Assembly: GCA_018398805.1 (NCBI GenBank)
Contig: JAGFBZ010002567.1
Span: 1,924,501-1,988,500, forward strand
From: Hirundichthys speculiger
Taxonomy: Eukaryota > Chordata > Actinopteri > Beloniformes > Exocoetidae
Length of the DNA: 64,000 nt
Direction of reading: 5' to 3'
In this document: positions 12,325 through 23,430 of the stretch, in pieces
Layout of the letters: every line of letters begins with the position of its first letter
Numbering within the stretch: position 1 is the first letter of the stretch
Program-made: the position numbers and the translations under genes
Notes under the pieces: generated by a model
The model's database searches: none
What the model saw: the letters and a program-made list of their open reading frames with translations, nothing else
Told to the model about the DNA's origin: nothing

Positions 12325-12420
12325 ACCTGATTTTCTGAATTTTGTCAGTGAAGAAGGAAGCAAACTCATTACAGGCCTAATTGGATAGGAGTTCTGGGAT
12401 TACTGACTCAGGAGGTTTAG

Positions 12421-12811
12421 TTAACCTGGTAACGAACAGGGAACGAGCATTATTGCTGTTCTTAGCAATGATGTCAGAAAAGAATGTCTTGCATTTTTCA
12501 GCTCCAGATTATAAATCCTCAGTCTTTCTTTATAGATCTCATAGTGAACCCGCCACCTGCGTTCAGCTTTTTGACATTCTTGTTTTTCAGCTCTTACCAG
12601 CGTGGCACTTTTCCATGGAGATCTCTTTTGGCAGTTCACTGGCATTTTCACCCCATTATCATTTTTTGACAACCTCTGTTTAGACATTCTTGTTGACAAT
12701 AACAGCAGTCTCAAAGAAAACACAGGAATGATCAGACAGAGCGACATCCATCACCACAACCTTGGAAATATTCAGACCTTTGGAGATGACTAGATCCAAA
12801 CAGCGTCCTTT
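12421..12811 (-). pseudogene. L2 LINE endonuclease C-part and linker
   Basis: The minus frames give GRCLDLVISKGLNIS...VALSDH, matching the end of the endonuclease (usual GHTLDLVISKGL, with SDH catalytic His). A linker follows with ERRWR, LQVHYEIYKERLRIYNLEL and a series of NARHSF-like residues typical of L2 elements before RT. Several stops and frameshifts interrupt it. Confidence 0.75.
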
Positions 12812-12814
12812 ATG

Positions 12815-14006
12815 CAGGGCTTCAAGTATTCCGGCACCACGCCAGATTTCCAGCATTTGACTATTCAGGAAATAACACACACAAACACGTTATCTGAGTG
12901 GTCTTGAACGCAGCATCTGAGGTAAGCCAGTGGTTGTTTGAATGGAGGAAACAAGTGGCGCTGGGGATGAATAGAGGATAAGGGTGGAGACGGTTAGCCG
13001 TTTGGGTGCCAGAAGCTAAGGGAGCCTGGTACCTGATTTGTGTGTTGTGTTTCAACAAGCTAGTCTATGCAATAGCAGCAAAAAAGCTCTTCACTGTCAC
13101 AAAGGAGAAGCCAGCCATAAAGCAGCAGTCCGCGCGCTCCAACACAAGCTGTTAACCTGGAGTAACAGCCACAGTGGATGTAGCCAAGTACCCCTGACTG
13201 CAGACCGCAGATCGGGGCAGGGGCTACTCGACGTAGAGGCCCCAATGACTAATCTTTTTGTGACTTGAAAATACGTTTATGTTCACGTTTACGTTTACAT
13301 TATTAATCATTAACGATCGCGCAACCGCTCGTAAAAAAAAAAGTAGCGGTTGATAAAACCGCTTTAAATAAACTGTCCCGTTACCAATCAGCATGCCAGT
13401 TATATGAACAAACATGACATAGCACCAGAGTTCAAGAAATGTTTGTGTTTTATGTGAAGCACCTTGAATTGTCCTATACGCGAAATGTGCTATACAAATA
13501 AACTTGCCTTGCCTTGTCTGTCTGATCAGGATGTAGGTTTTCTCTGAATGTTGATGAAGCAACTACCTAAAACATGGTAAAAAAAAATACTGAATGTAAT
13601 GGTTCACTTTTTTAGGATGATGCATCCAGAGGAATAACAGAACTGCCTCTGCAAATATGTTAAAGAGGAGAGGAGTAATAACCAAATGGAATGTATTTCC
13701 TATAACTTAATTTACCATTGTTTTGAACAAAAATGATAAAAAGTAAAGAATTGCCCTTTACTGAATTAAATGGTTGTTAAATGAATCAGATTAATTGGCT
13801 TGACTGAGTTTCACATGTTTTCACTTATAACTTAATAACCTTTACTTTCTAAAAATCACATTTAAATTGAAGGTTATCTTGTACATTACCAAGCACAAGG
13901 CCAAAAAGTTGTTTGCCAAGTTGCCTAAAATGTGTATGCGTTGGATCCACCGCACATCCGGAAAAAAGTTCAGGCTCAGTATTTTTTTTTTTTACTGTAA
14001 GCCCTG
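12815..14006. mobile_element. 1192-bp DNA transposon-like insertion in L2 endonuclease, 6-bp TSD
   Basis: The ends are CAGGGCTT (12815-12822) and AAGCCCTG (13999-14006), an 8-bp perfect inverted pair. TTTATG lies immediately outside both (12809-12814 and 14007-14012). Taking out the insert and one TTTATG makes the host endonuclease frame continuous through the THxKG / LDLVIS junction, which supports these exact borders. It contains a palindromic (AACCGC..GCGGTT) segment near 13325-13365 and a nested LINE tail (13440-13518). No transposase recognised; the CAGGG ends resemble hAT, but the 6-bp duplication does not. Confidence 0.6.
13440..13518 (+). mobile_element. L2-type LINE 3' tail, plus strand
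   Basis: GTGAAGCACCTTGAATTGTC...GAAATGTGCTATACAAATAAACTTGCCTTGCCTT is the plus-orientation form of the terminus found complemented at 10393-10462. It is therefore a severely 5'-truncated copy of the same family, inserted in the opposite orientation inside the insert at 12815-14006. Confidence 0.75.
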
Positions 14007-14009
14007 TTT

Positions 14010-14345
14010 ATGTGTTTTTTCTTTTACATGATGGGTTTGTGGCAAATTATCAAGAACACAAGACAACTCTTTGGTCATTCTGTCCTGGTCATTATCATTA
14101 TGAATGTTGAAATCTCCAACAACAGCTACACAATCAAAATCAACACAGATTACTGACAGAAGTTCAGAAAAGTCTTCAAAAAAAGCTTGTATTGTGTTTA
14201 GGTGGCCTATATATGTTCAGGAACAGCACACGACCAGGGGAATTTATCTGGAAAGCTACTTGTTCAAATGATGCAAAGCTTTTATAAGACATTGTTTATA
14301 TTGGAAGCAGTTATTAAACAACACAGCCACTCCTCCACCACTTTA
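14010..14345 (-). pseudogene. L2 LINE endonuclease N-part
   Basis: The minus translation passes through GGVAVLFN near 14340, then TYIGHLN and VAVVGDFNIH at about 14140-14110 (the catalytic GDFN motif of APE-type endonucleases), then CVLDN and THHVK. Stops and frame changes are present. This is the 5' part of the same L2 copy, separated from its continuation by the 12815-14006 insert. Confidence 0.65.
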
Positions 14346-14350
14346 ACTTA

Positions 14351-15696
14351 AAGTGACTACACACAAAAGATGGTGCACTTTGATAAAAAAAAAAAAAAAA
14401 AACGTCTGGATGCAGCACTTTTCTCTTGGGAGCTAGATACTGTCAACCGTAGTTTTTTTTTTTTTTTTTTTTTTTTTCCTTTTTCATTGGAACACATCAA
14501 AATAAAGAAAACATTTATGCTCAGACCAGCAATACTATAGGAACACAATCCTATCCTTCCTGTCTGAAACACTGGGATAACAGTTACGCAGCCCACCAAG
14601 TATGCTCCCAAGGGTCTTAATTGCCCACTCTGGAATTGCTCTTTGACATTTTCATGTCAGCAGACTCTGCTTGCATAAATGTGGAGGTGTTTATGTGTGG
14701 TGTCACGATCAATGTGGCCTGTCCTGGGAACTTGAATACTGGAAGCGTATAGATCGGGCTGCATCAGTCCATCCCATCCTCCTTTTCTCATTTCCATTGC
14801 CCCCTGCATTGTTTCAATACATTTTTGTGTCACTGTGAAACTGCTATTTCTCATGTGTCATATTGAGCCTTCAAGCAGCTATTTATCTAAACTGCTACTG
14901 GACCTCTGTTTTTTGGTCTGGAATTTCTGAATTCAAGTCTTTCCCTTTACAGACAGGATAAAATAAAATAAATAGATGAATAAATCCGACTGCCATGTCC
15001 ACAGCAGTTAGTGGATGTTGGTCGTCAGTTTACTGCTCAGACTCTGTTTTGTCTCCCTGCAGCCAATCATATCATCTGTATTTACAACAGAAAATAAGAT
15101 CTGTCAGTCCTTATTCTTTGTATTTGAATTGCCAGAATTTTTTTCTTTTCTTTCAATATGCTAAAGTAGCAGAGTAGAACCCTTTCTGATGATAAAAAAG
15201 GTCCACCCCTGAAGAGAACATGATATAAATATTTGTATATCCCTCACTCAGCGAGATTCACAGGCATTTACTGTGTGAGTTCTACTTGAAATTAAGCACC
15301 GGCCCTCTCATCTATCAAGTCTACATTTATTTATAGAAATGTATGTGAAAAGTGTCAACCAAGAAGTGATTTATCAGTCCCCTGTAATCACCTGGTGTGA
15401 CCACAATGATATGGAATGAAATGAATGATACATCAGTGCTGCAGCAGGTCAGTCATATAATGTGCAAGATGATTCAAAGTCTGTGCAAGGCCTGTCTGTC
15501 TGTCCAAATTTATGGAGTTTAACAGAATAGCTTTGTTTGAGATGAAAATGTATACCATTATTGTCACTGCAGACACAGGAATGAGTTTAATATGAGATTA
15601 AATGTAGGTTACATGAAGCAGACAGGTGGTGGGGGAAAAAAAGAAAGGAAAAAATGGATAACAATGGGTGAAATTTTAAATTAACTTATTAAAAAA
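14351..15696. other. No gene seen; paired A18 and T25 runs
   Basis: A18 at 14385-14402 and T25 at 14453-14477 face each other across 50 bases and could pair as a hairpin. The rest holds only short frames. Confidence 0.5.
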
Positions 15697-16212
15697 TATA
15701 GATGCACGATGACATCGGCACAACATCGGTATCTGCTCATAAAGACTAAAAAATGAAACATTGGCACCAACACAAAACGTAGATGGTCCTTTGCTAATAT
15801 TTACTTTTTTTTTCTTCTGCAGAGCATGTGATACTAGTATGACAAGGTTAAAAAAAGAAAGAGATGTCATTATGTTGATGAGTATCAAAAGAGGGACAAA
15901 CCAAAGATGTCTACTGTGTGGAGATTTTTCAGAGTGTCAAAACGTGATAACAAAGTTGCTGTTTGTAATGAATACTCAACATCGGTCATGCAAGGAGGAG
16001 TGAAAAGCCACTCCTTCAACACCACTAATTTAACAATTCATCTTAAGAGTCATCGTCCCAAGCAGTTCGAGGAATTTGTGAAGATTAAGCAAAAGAAAGA
16101 GACCCACAAAAAAAGCTATCAGCAGCCACTTGCTAACAGAGGCAAAAGGTATGTACCCAATTTAAAAATAAACATGTTAAATATTCACAGTAAAACAAAA
16201 AAACTAATTTAA
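15697..16212 (+). pseudogene. hAT transposase 5' part with BED zinc finger
   Basis: TAGATGCACGATGACATCGGC at about 15698 resembles a hAT left terminus. A polypyrimidine tract ending TTCTTCTGCAG (acceptor, AG at 15821-15822) opens an exon with ATG at 15907 and the frame MSTVWRFFRVSKRDNKVAVC, then NTTNLTIHLKSH, then KQFEEF. AAAAG/GTATGT at 16148-16149 is a good donor. The pattern W-FF...VC--Y...NTTNL--HLK is a BED finger (DNA-binding N-terminus of hAT transposases), but the second zinc-binding Cys is Tyr, so the finger is broken. No catalytic domain or right terminus follows. Confidence 0.65.
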
Positions 16213-16955
16213 ATAATTATCATGTTAAAGAAACAGCAGAATCCATTGATCATGCAGTAGAGGTCAGGTTCCTATCTTCCTAAGTGTGGATCCAATTCTT
16301 CAGTGTGCATAAGAAAGTTCTTGTTGACTATTCTGAAAAATCACAACATTTATGTTCCCCAAGCATTTTTGTCATTATCTATCTGTATATTTTTGAATTT
16401 GAATTGATTTGAATAATGTAAGTATATCACATTTCTATTACCCTTTCAATGAAAGCTTTAAACCCAAATAACTGTGTTCAGATAATGCTTTGAATGGTTA
16501 CTGTTTGCCTTACATGCATTATTGCTGAAAGTTTACTGCAGTTCCTGAAGAAGAGGAAATACTTATCTTGAGGTGTTAAAGGTTAGGCTTTAAACGCAAT
16601 GGCCCCACAAAAATCTACTTTGCTGCAAAGTTGTTTAAGCTTGAAATCAATATTCATTAGTGAGACTACAAACAAACTGCATCACCTAATACTTTTCCCA
16701 GTTAATTTCCAATGCTGTGGATTAATTGGTCTTTCGTATCCACAGTATATCAGGATACCATCTATGATGATCTACCATCTCTGTAAATAAACTGTGCAAT
16801 ATCCATTTGCTTTAATGAACATGAGGCAACTCATGTTTTTCAATTTGATAAGAACATCACCGTGTCTCCATATAAGTGTAATTATAATCTATGAGGGAAA
16901 TGCGAGCATGTAATTACTACTGTTTATGATGGTCATTATTGTTAATTATGAATGA
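16213..16955. other. No gene seen
   Basis: AT-rich, short frames only. It may include the intron or interior of the hAT relic that starts at 15697, but no right terminus is recognisable. Confidence 0.4.
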
Positions 16956-16959
16956 AATG

Positions 16960-17040
16960 AAATGAAAAATACTTTATTAATCCCAGAAGGGAAATTCAAT
17001 TAATAAAGCCACTGTCAGCCAGTAGCATCAGGTGAATCGA
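16960..17040 (-). mobile_element. LINE 3'-tail-like repeat
   Basis: AATACTTTATTAATCCCAGAAGGGAAATTCAA resembles the widespread fish LINE terminus ACTTTATTAATCCCxxAGGGAAATT. Only the terminal piece is present, so the clade cannot be stated. Confidence 0.45.
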
Positions 17041-17402
17041 TACATAAACAAAAATTATAATGTACACTGTTAAAATGTTTATTTATTAAATGACATAAGC
17101 TAATGACATGAGCAAGTTAGAAAGATATTATAAAACTACTTACAACTACACACCCTGTCCGTACTGAAAAGTAAGTGTCATATTAAATATATTGTGGCCA
17201 TTTGTGCTACCGTTTTTTTTTTTTTCATGGACTGAAAACACTGAACTCATGACATGATACTGTGTTGATGGTACACCTGATTTTTGACTCAAGACAGATA
17301 ATAAAAAAACCTTAAAATGTGTATATTTTTTCTTATCACATAGTTGTTTTAGTTTAGTCTTATTTTTTATTAATTTATTAATTTATTTACCTTTCATGCT
17401 AA

Positions 17403-17800
17403 TATGGGGGTAGCACATTGGCTTAGTGGTTAGCACTGTTGCCACACAGCAAAAAGTTCGAACCTTGGCGGGGGCCTTTCTGTGAGGAGTTTGCTTGTTT
17501 ATCTTGCTTGCGTGGGTTTTCCTTCGGATACTCCAGCTTCCTCCCACAGCCCAAAGACATGCATGTTAGGTTAATTGGTGGTTCTAAATTCCCTGTAGGA
17601 GTGATTGTGAGTGTGTGTGGTTATTCATCTACATGTGGCCCTGCGATGGACTGGCGACTTGTCCAGGGTGTACTCCTGCCTTTCACCCGGAGAGAACTGG
17701 GATAGGCTCCAGCAGATCCCCGTAACCCTGCAGAGGATTAAACAGGTGTAGACAATGGATGGATGGATGGATGGATGGATGGATGGATGGATGGATGGAT
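17403..17800 (+). mobile_element. tRNA-derived SINE with (GGAT)n tail
   Basis: The head has a pol III A box (TGGCTTAGTGGTTAGCAC) and a near-perfect B box (GTTCGAACC). The standard teleost SINE body follows: GGCCTTTCTGTG, GAGTTTGC, TGCGTGGGTTTTC, CTTCCTCCCACAG, CCAAAGACATGCA, CTGCGATGGACTGGCGACTTG, CCAGGGTGTA. The 3' tail is (ATGG)n at 17755-17800. This resembles the AFC/ROn-type fish SINEs. It abuts the 3' end of the R4 LINE copy and is the most complete SINE in the window. Confidence 0.8.
17755..17800. repeat. (ATGG)n microsatellite
   Basis: About eleven tandem ATGG units forming the SINE 3' tail. It is probably length-polymorphic. Confidence 0.95.
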
Positions 17801-17806
17801 CTGCTG

Positions 17807-19620
17807 GAGCCATCCACTACAGTGCCCCTGGTCACTATTGGCACCACTGTTGCCTTCACACCACACATCTTTTCCAGCTCTTCTTTCAGTCCTTGGTATT
17901 TCTCAAGCTTTTAGTGTTCCTTCTTTCTGATGTTGCTGTGTTACAGCTTCCGAGATCCAGGGTCATCATGTGTTCTGTTGGCTGTTTCCACCTGTCACTT
18001 GCGGACCAGAAGGAGGACACCACCAGGATTCCCTCGACCGTGCTCCTCCTCCACCAGATGACCAGTGTTACCATCACCTAGGTCCGCCTCCCATCGCCAT
18101 TCCCCTACCATAAAAGAACTGTCAGCACTTCATTTATGGCAGTTTGTCAGCCTCATGCAGATCTGCCGCCTTTGTACATTTCTGTTAACCTTTTGGTATA
18201 GTATGGTTTATTTCATTGATTGATGTTTCTGTTGCTGCTCTGTTTGAGAGACAGGCCTTTTCAAAACTTCTTTTTTTTTCATTGTTGAATGTATGTTTAT
18301 TTTGTTTGTAGGTCCCAGGTGGGCCCCCACCACTTGTTACAAACCAGAGATGGTGAGTGAGCCTAGTAGTAAATAAAGTGGAGTAACAAAGTGCATAACT
18401 AATGCAGCCAGCCATTTTTTAATGGTAACCAGTATGAAAATAAAAATGATAAAACAGTTCTTTTATGGTGGGGGAATGGCGATAAGAGGCAGGCCCAGGT
18501 GATGGTAACGCTGCTCAGCTAGTGGCGGAGCAGCACGCTGGAGGAAATCCCTGCGGTGTCATCCCCATTTCGGTCTGCAAATAGCAGGTTGAAACAGCCA
18601 ACAGAACACACGATGGCCCTAGATCTCAGAGGCCGGAAAATGCTGTCACTTGGGATGACCACATCCACCACCACTGTTGTCCTCTGATGTTTATCCACCA
18701 CCACTACGTAAGGCTGATCAGCCATCACCGGTTTATCAGACTGGATCTAGAAGTCCCACAGGCTCTTGACCCACCTCTTCTGGACCACTTTTGGAGGAGT
18801 CTTCCATCTTGACCCTGGGCCCACTTCTCCATACTCAGCACATATGTTTCTGTGTAATATGCCAGCTATCTGGTTATGGCGTTCCATGTATGTTTTGGCT
18901 GCCAGCATCCTGCAACCTGCTGTGATGTGATGCACTGTTTCAGGGGTGTTTTTGTACAGCCTGCATCTAGGGTTCTGTCCCAGTGTGGTAGACCCTGGCC
19001 TCGATAGATTTTGTGTTTCGGGTCAGTTCTTGTGCAGCCATGATCTGTCATGTTACGTTTCAGTTCAGGCCTGCTGTTTCCTCCTGGACAGTGGCTCTGA
19101 TGCTCATAGTCATCAGCCTCCCCCCCTTTGCTTAGTTTACAACCTCAGGATGCTGGACTTAGGTTGAAACCCTAAGTTGTTAGTTGTTAGTTTTCTTGTC
19201 TTGACATTGGTGGCTTGCATCTCTTCCAGTGACTAGGATATTATGCCAGGGGAATATCTGATTACTGGTAGGGCATAGCCTTGATAGCCTGGATCTTGTT
19301 TTTTCCCCATTCAGCTGACTCTTGCCTCACCCTCTTTAGGTGTTTAGCTGTGCTGCCACCTAATGATTGAAATCTGCCTGTGGGATCGTCAGGTATCTGT
19401 TACTGCCCTGAACATTTGCTTTGTAGCCCTTGGATAGTTCAACCCTTTCAGTTGTGATCATCTTCCGTCTCCTTGATACTGTCCACCCACACTTCTCTAG
19501 TCTGAATGACATTCTGATGTCGTTGCTGTAGATCCTGGTGAGGTGAATAAGAGAGTTGATATCACGTTCATGTGTCAGATCACATTGAAGATCTGACTGA
19601 GGGGTTCAGGCCATATATAT
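17807..19620 (-). mobile_element. R4/Rex6-like LINE relic: RT end to restriction-like endonuclease
   Basis: Read on the minus strand: PLSQ near 19600, then IHLTRIYSNDI near 19530 and FRLEKC (RT palm end), YLTIP, LNGE, ATVQEE, then VHHITAGCRMLAAKTYMERH (18930-18870), ICAEYG, TPPKVVQ, and the endonuclease core QPYVVVVDKHQR...VVDVVIPSD (18720-18650). After the insert it resumes with KATVVPIV near 17850. A PD-D/E-x-K-type endonuclease at the C-terminus is the hallmark of the R4/Dong group, to which fish Rex6 belongs. Many frameshifts, and the expected PD is PY, so it is dead. The 3' end is replaced by the SINE tail at 17800. Confidence 0.7.
17940..18640. mobile_element. 701-bp long-inverted-repeat insertion, 6-bp TSD
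   Basis: It interrupts the R4 endonuclease coding stretch between GATGTTGCTGT and CACTTGGGATG. TGCTGT lies at both junctions (17934-17939 and 18641-18646). The left arm (about 17943-18122) and right arm (about 18454-18640) are inverted copies of one another, roughly 180 bp with scattered mismatches and a 7-bp gap, sharing for example CATAAAAGAACTGT. The centre holds TTTTGTTTGTAG, an AG-ended acceptor-like tract at about 18300-18311, and later ATGGTGAGTGAG, a donor-like word. No reading frame of note. Confidence 0.7.
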
Positions 19621-22600
19621 CCACTTTCACTTACATTTCAGGGATTACAGAGATATACAAAGAAGTAAATGGACTTTGTGTTTACTTGCATTTGAACATA
19701 TTACAGTCATCATCAAAGCTGGGTTTGACAAAAAAAAAAAAAAAAAAGGAAAAGCATTACTGAGTGTAATAACACTAATGTTGAACAGATGTTGGTTTCA
19801 AAACATTTAGGGATCCAACTGACACTCATTCAGGGAGAATCAAAGTGTCTCATTAGCTAATTTGTTAATACATTTCTACATTTTTTCTTCTTCAAGTCAT
19901 AGTGTCATGTGCTGATTTTATTTGCTCTGATCAGTGTCCCTAAAAATCAAAGTACTTATCTCATAATAGTCAAATCTCAAATATTAATTTGGTTGCCATG
20001 GCTGGGAGTCTGATGGAGTGACTGTGAGGGACAAGCCAGAAGGTTTATTATCAGTTGAACCTGAGTCACATGATAGGAGGCTTCTTCAGGTCTGCTGTAA
20101 CACAGACTGTCCACAACTATAACTAATGACTCTCTAAAGAGTTGTAAAATATACATGGCTAAAAGCTAGTATTGGCCTACAACAGATTTGTTACCAAAAA
20201 GTATATGGCTCTGTAAAAAAAAAAAAAAAGAATTAACAAGTCAATCCAAATTGTTCCACAATGATATCCAACACACAACCTTTCAGAAAGCTGTACCTTC
20301 AGGGCTAATGAGCATTCACTTAGTTTTATTGTCAACAGAATTTTCACATTCCTTCCCAATCACAGATTACCTAAGACATGAAAAGATAAAAAACCACCAA
20401 CCCGCCACAAAACAAAACACACTGGCAAGTGGATAAAAATGTTTATCTTGTTACAACAGCTGCACAATGTCACTCACATAGATGTTAATTCGATGTGTTC
20501 CCTCTCCTGAAAACTTTTTTCAAGACCAGTCACATCTCCATTAAGGCGAGAACACTCCCTAACAGCAGCAGCGTCACCCAGCAGAACAGCAACGTGCCCA
20601 GCAAAAACTGAAGAAGGCCTAAAATAACACAACAAAGGGTCTATGGTATTCACCTGGCCACCATAGTTAATATATACCAATCTGGTGGGATCTGGGGATA
20701 TATCTGGGAAGCAAGCGAATTAACAAAGATACCAATTCACATCCCATGGAATGAAAAAAACAAACAAACAAAAAAACATATAATTTACATCTAAGCAACA
20801 TTCAGATCTTCTTTTTCAACATCATGAGAGGTAAAAACACTTTTGGCAGCAGGAGGACATATTCAATATTAGGTGGGTGGTCATAATGTTGTCACTGACT
20901 GGTTTACATGGTGGCAAATGAAAGGATAAGCAATACTTTAAAAATACTTACATAGATGTTATCATGAGGTGACCTCTCTACCACAGACAAATGCTTCCTT
21001 CTAAAATTTGCATCACCGTCTCTACATATTGCTCCTCAGAACCATTCACCCCTTTTGAAGATGACCCTTTTTCTTCATGTCCCTCACCTGATTGCCTTTC
21101 TATCAAACAACGTTAACACAGTTTTTTCCACTAACTATATTTGTTTCAGAATTTTAAAGTCAATTGTCTTCTGCAGCTGTAAAAGCAGTTATCGGAACGG
21201 TATTAAAGGCCATGGCAGGGACAAACAACTGTGAAGGAACCTGATCTCTCCTGTCAGCCCTCATAATCTGACAACGGAGGAGACAGCAGGAAGAATGGGT
21301 GTGAATGAATGAATACGACAAGGAAGGAGTAAAGGGAAAAGAGGGAGGGAGAAAAAAAGTCTTTGTCTGTGTGGGCACGCTTAGTCTCGGTTGCTTTTCA
21401 CTTCAAATCTATCCAGCATTCCTGTGGTCCACTGTCTCAATTCCCAGGACACAACATTTAACAAGCTTGTGCTGCACTAGTTAACATTCATCGAGCAATT
21501 TTTCTCTATAATCACCAATAATAATTTACCATTCACAGTGGCAACTACTGTTGTCAATTTGTGAACATAAGAGCTGTATTGCATTGAATATTGATAAAAG
21601 TATGGTCACAATACCATATTCAAATTATCCAACCTAATAACTTCCTCTTTTCAAAACCAATGTGGATGGAAAAAACATAAGCAGGATGCTGTGGTGAAAT
21701 GCACAGCATAGAAAAGCCAAGAACACCCAGGGAACACCAAAACTGTTGTGAAATTATTCAAATTGATGTATATTAGTTTACCAATAATTAGTGAGTTCTA
21801 GTGAGGCAATTGTACAACACCTTAACAAAGCACTTGACAATTGGACAGAGGGTGCAAGTGGATTTAATCTCCATTTGTATCGAAGCAGAGATGGCCAGGC
21901 ACTGACAACAGCATGGACAGCTGTTGTCAGCACATGAAAATGAATCAAAGGAAACGGAGTCATTTTAACCACTTGTTGTCAGTACGTTTGAGCCTTGAGC
22001 TAAATTCCTCTCAGCTAGTGCCGCAAAAAATCATGCCATGGCACATGGGCAACATCCACATGGATTAGATATTCTACATTAGATACCGAGAAACAGGTCA
22101 TTGTGACCTGATGCCATTTTTAAACAACAGATGCAAACACATTAGATGATATCAGTGAGCTTTTCAGCTAAATGGCAGTAAGGAACGCTGACTAATTTTA
22201 CAATTTCAAATAAAGTTCTTTCAAAAATGTTGATTTATAACAGCAGCTAATAGGTGCCTTAGGCCAGTGAAGCTTACAAATCACGACTGGGTTTTTGGGA
22301 CAGAGGCCACCTCTCTAAGGTCAGTTTTTAAAGGAAACTCTAAATCTGCAGAAGCAACTCAGCAAATGGCAGTCTGCCATCGATTTAAAGGGAACTTTAA
22401 TGATTGTGCTATTTATATTGATCTAGAAGTTCAGAAGTGGAATTTGTCTCCTTGCAGGTTTTTATGCTGAAGGACAGATGCTAGCACCATGCCATCGTCT
22501 TCCAATGTTTTCATTCACAAGAAAAATCAAACAACTGTGAGTGTGCAATGAAAATAAACACACATCATATGTCTTGACTGAGACATGACAGTTAAATATG

Positions 22601-23275
22601 AAACAATTACCCATTTTTGTTATGACTGAATTATGTCAGGACTGCACGTAGAGGGTATTTGTCTTCTTTGTTCTTCTTTCTTGTCCAAAGGTTTTAAATC
22701 TTGTGGCATTCATGATATTTACAGTGCATTAGTTTTCCACAAATGGAATTCAGGTGCTGTCACAGTCACCTTTAAGCTCAAAGATAAAAACTTGGGATTT
22801 AACATCAGTTGTGCTTGCATAATCCTTTGATGCTGTGACATGTGCTTCCTGGTGAAGACCTCTGAAAAGACAATCCACTCACACAGAAAAGAAATACATG
22901 TAAAAATATACTGCCTATTCTCATCTCTATAACAGTCTTCCTCTTTTCTGTAAACTACCTCTTCTTGTACACGTTCCCTCTTTTTTGCTGACCAAAATAC
23001 AGCTATTTTCTCTGATTGTGGTGAAAATGAGGTGCACATAGAGTGAGACAAACTGAAGGCCCAGAAAGAGATTCTCAGCATGGGTTGGCTGGGTGAATGT
23101 TAAAAATGAAATGCCCTTCCAGGCAATGTAGAACATATCTCATGCACAAATAGTCTTCACGTTTGCATGATACTGAATGACAGAATGAATGTGGAGGGTT
23201 GTCTCTCTTTTTTTCTGCTCTGGTCAGGCAGTATGGTCAGGGTCTGGTGTCTGGCAAAATGGTCTGGTATCAGGG
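19621..23275. other. No gene seen
   Basis: Runs of A/T (for example 19731-19747 and 20217-20229) and an ACAAACAAACAAAA tract near 20760. The longest minus frame (22719-23081) has no recognisable pattern. No element borders found. Confidence 0.5.
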
Positions 23276-23430
23276 CAGTGTTAATTTTTTTGACATATAA
23301 TTTTTGGCATAGGTTTTGCTAACAACTTTCTTTCCTTTTTTTTCTTCTCTTTTTTTGTCCCCCAATTGAAAATGGTTCAATTGCCAAATAAAACCCAACG
23401 AAGACGAAAATATTCAGCAGAGACGAGATC
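23276..23430 (+). mobile_element. Possible hAT terminus remnant
   Basis: CAGTGTTAATTTTTTTGAC at 23276 followed by AAGACGAAAATATT and AGACGAGA words resembles one end of a fish hAT MITE family whose ends read CAGTGTTAATTT. The opposite end is not present nearby. Confidence 0.3.

Larger units (their letters stand above)
10393..14350 (-). mobile_element. Broken L2/Maui-type LINE, minus strand, split twice
   Basis: In minus-strand order there are: an apurinic-type endonuclease N-part (14345-14010, motif VVGDFNIH), an insert (14006-12815), the endonuclease end (12811-12680, LDLVISKGLNIS and ALSDH), a linker (12747-12340, ending DKIQKIR), a second insert (12324-11501), the start of reverse transcriptase (about 11450-10880, PTGFFKTV and LLDLSAAFD), and the C-terminal/3' UTR segment to the tail at 10393. 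The tail complements the common fish terminus ACAAATAAACTTGCCTTGCC. The RT core with the catalytic Y/FADD box is missing, so the copy is dead. Confidence 0.8.

Noticed and set aside
14385..14477. A18 and T25 runs considered as ends of a retrocopy
   Set aside because: Only 50 bp lie between them and no target duplication is present.
17755..18081. Frame starting [12 protein letters not shown]
   Set aside because: Product of the (ATGG)n SINE tail.
22719..23081. 120-codon minus frame
   Set aside because: No motif, no splice context, and composition expected of random AT-rich DNA.
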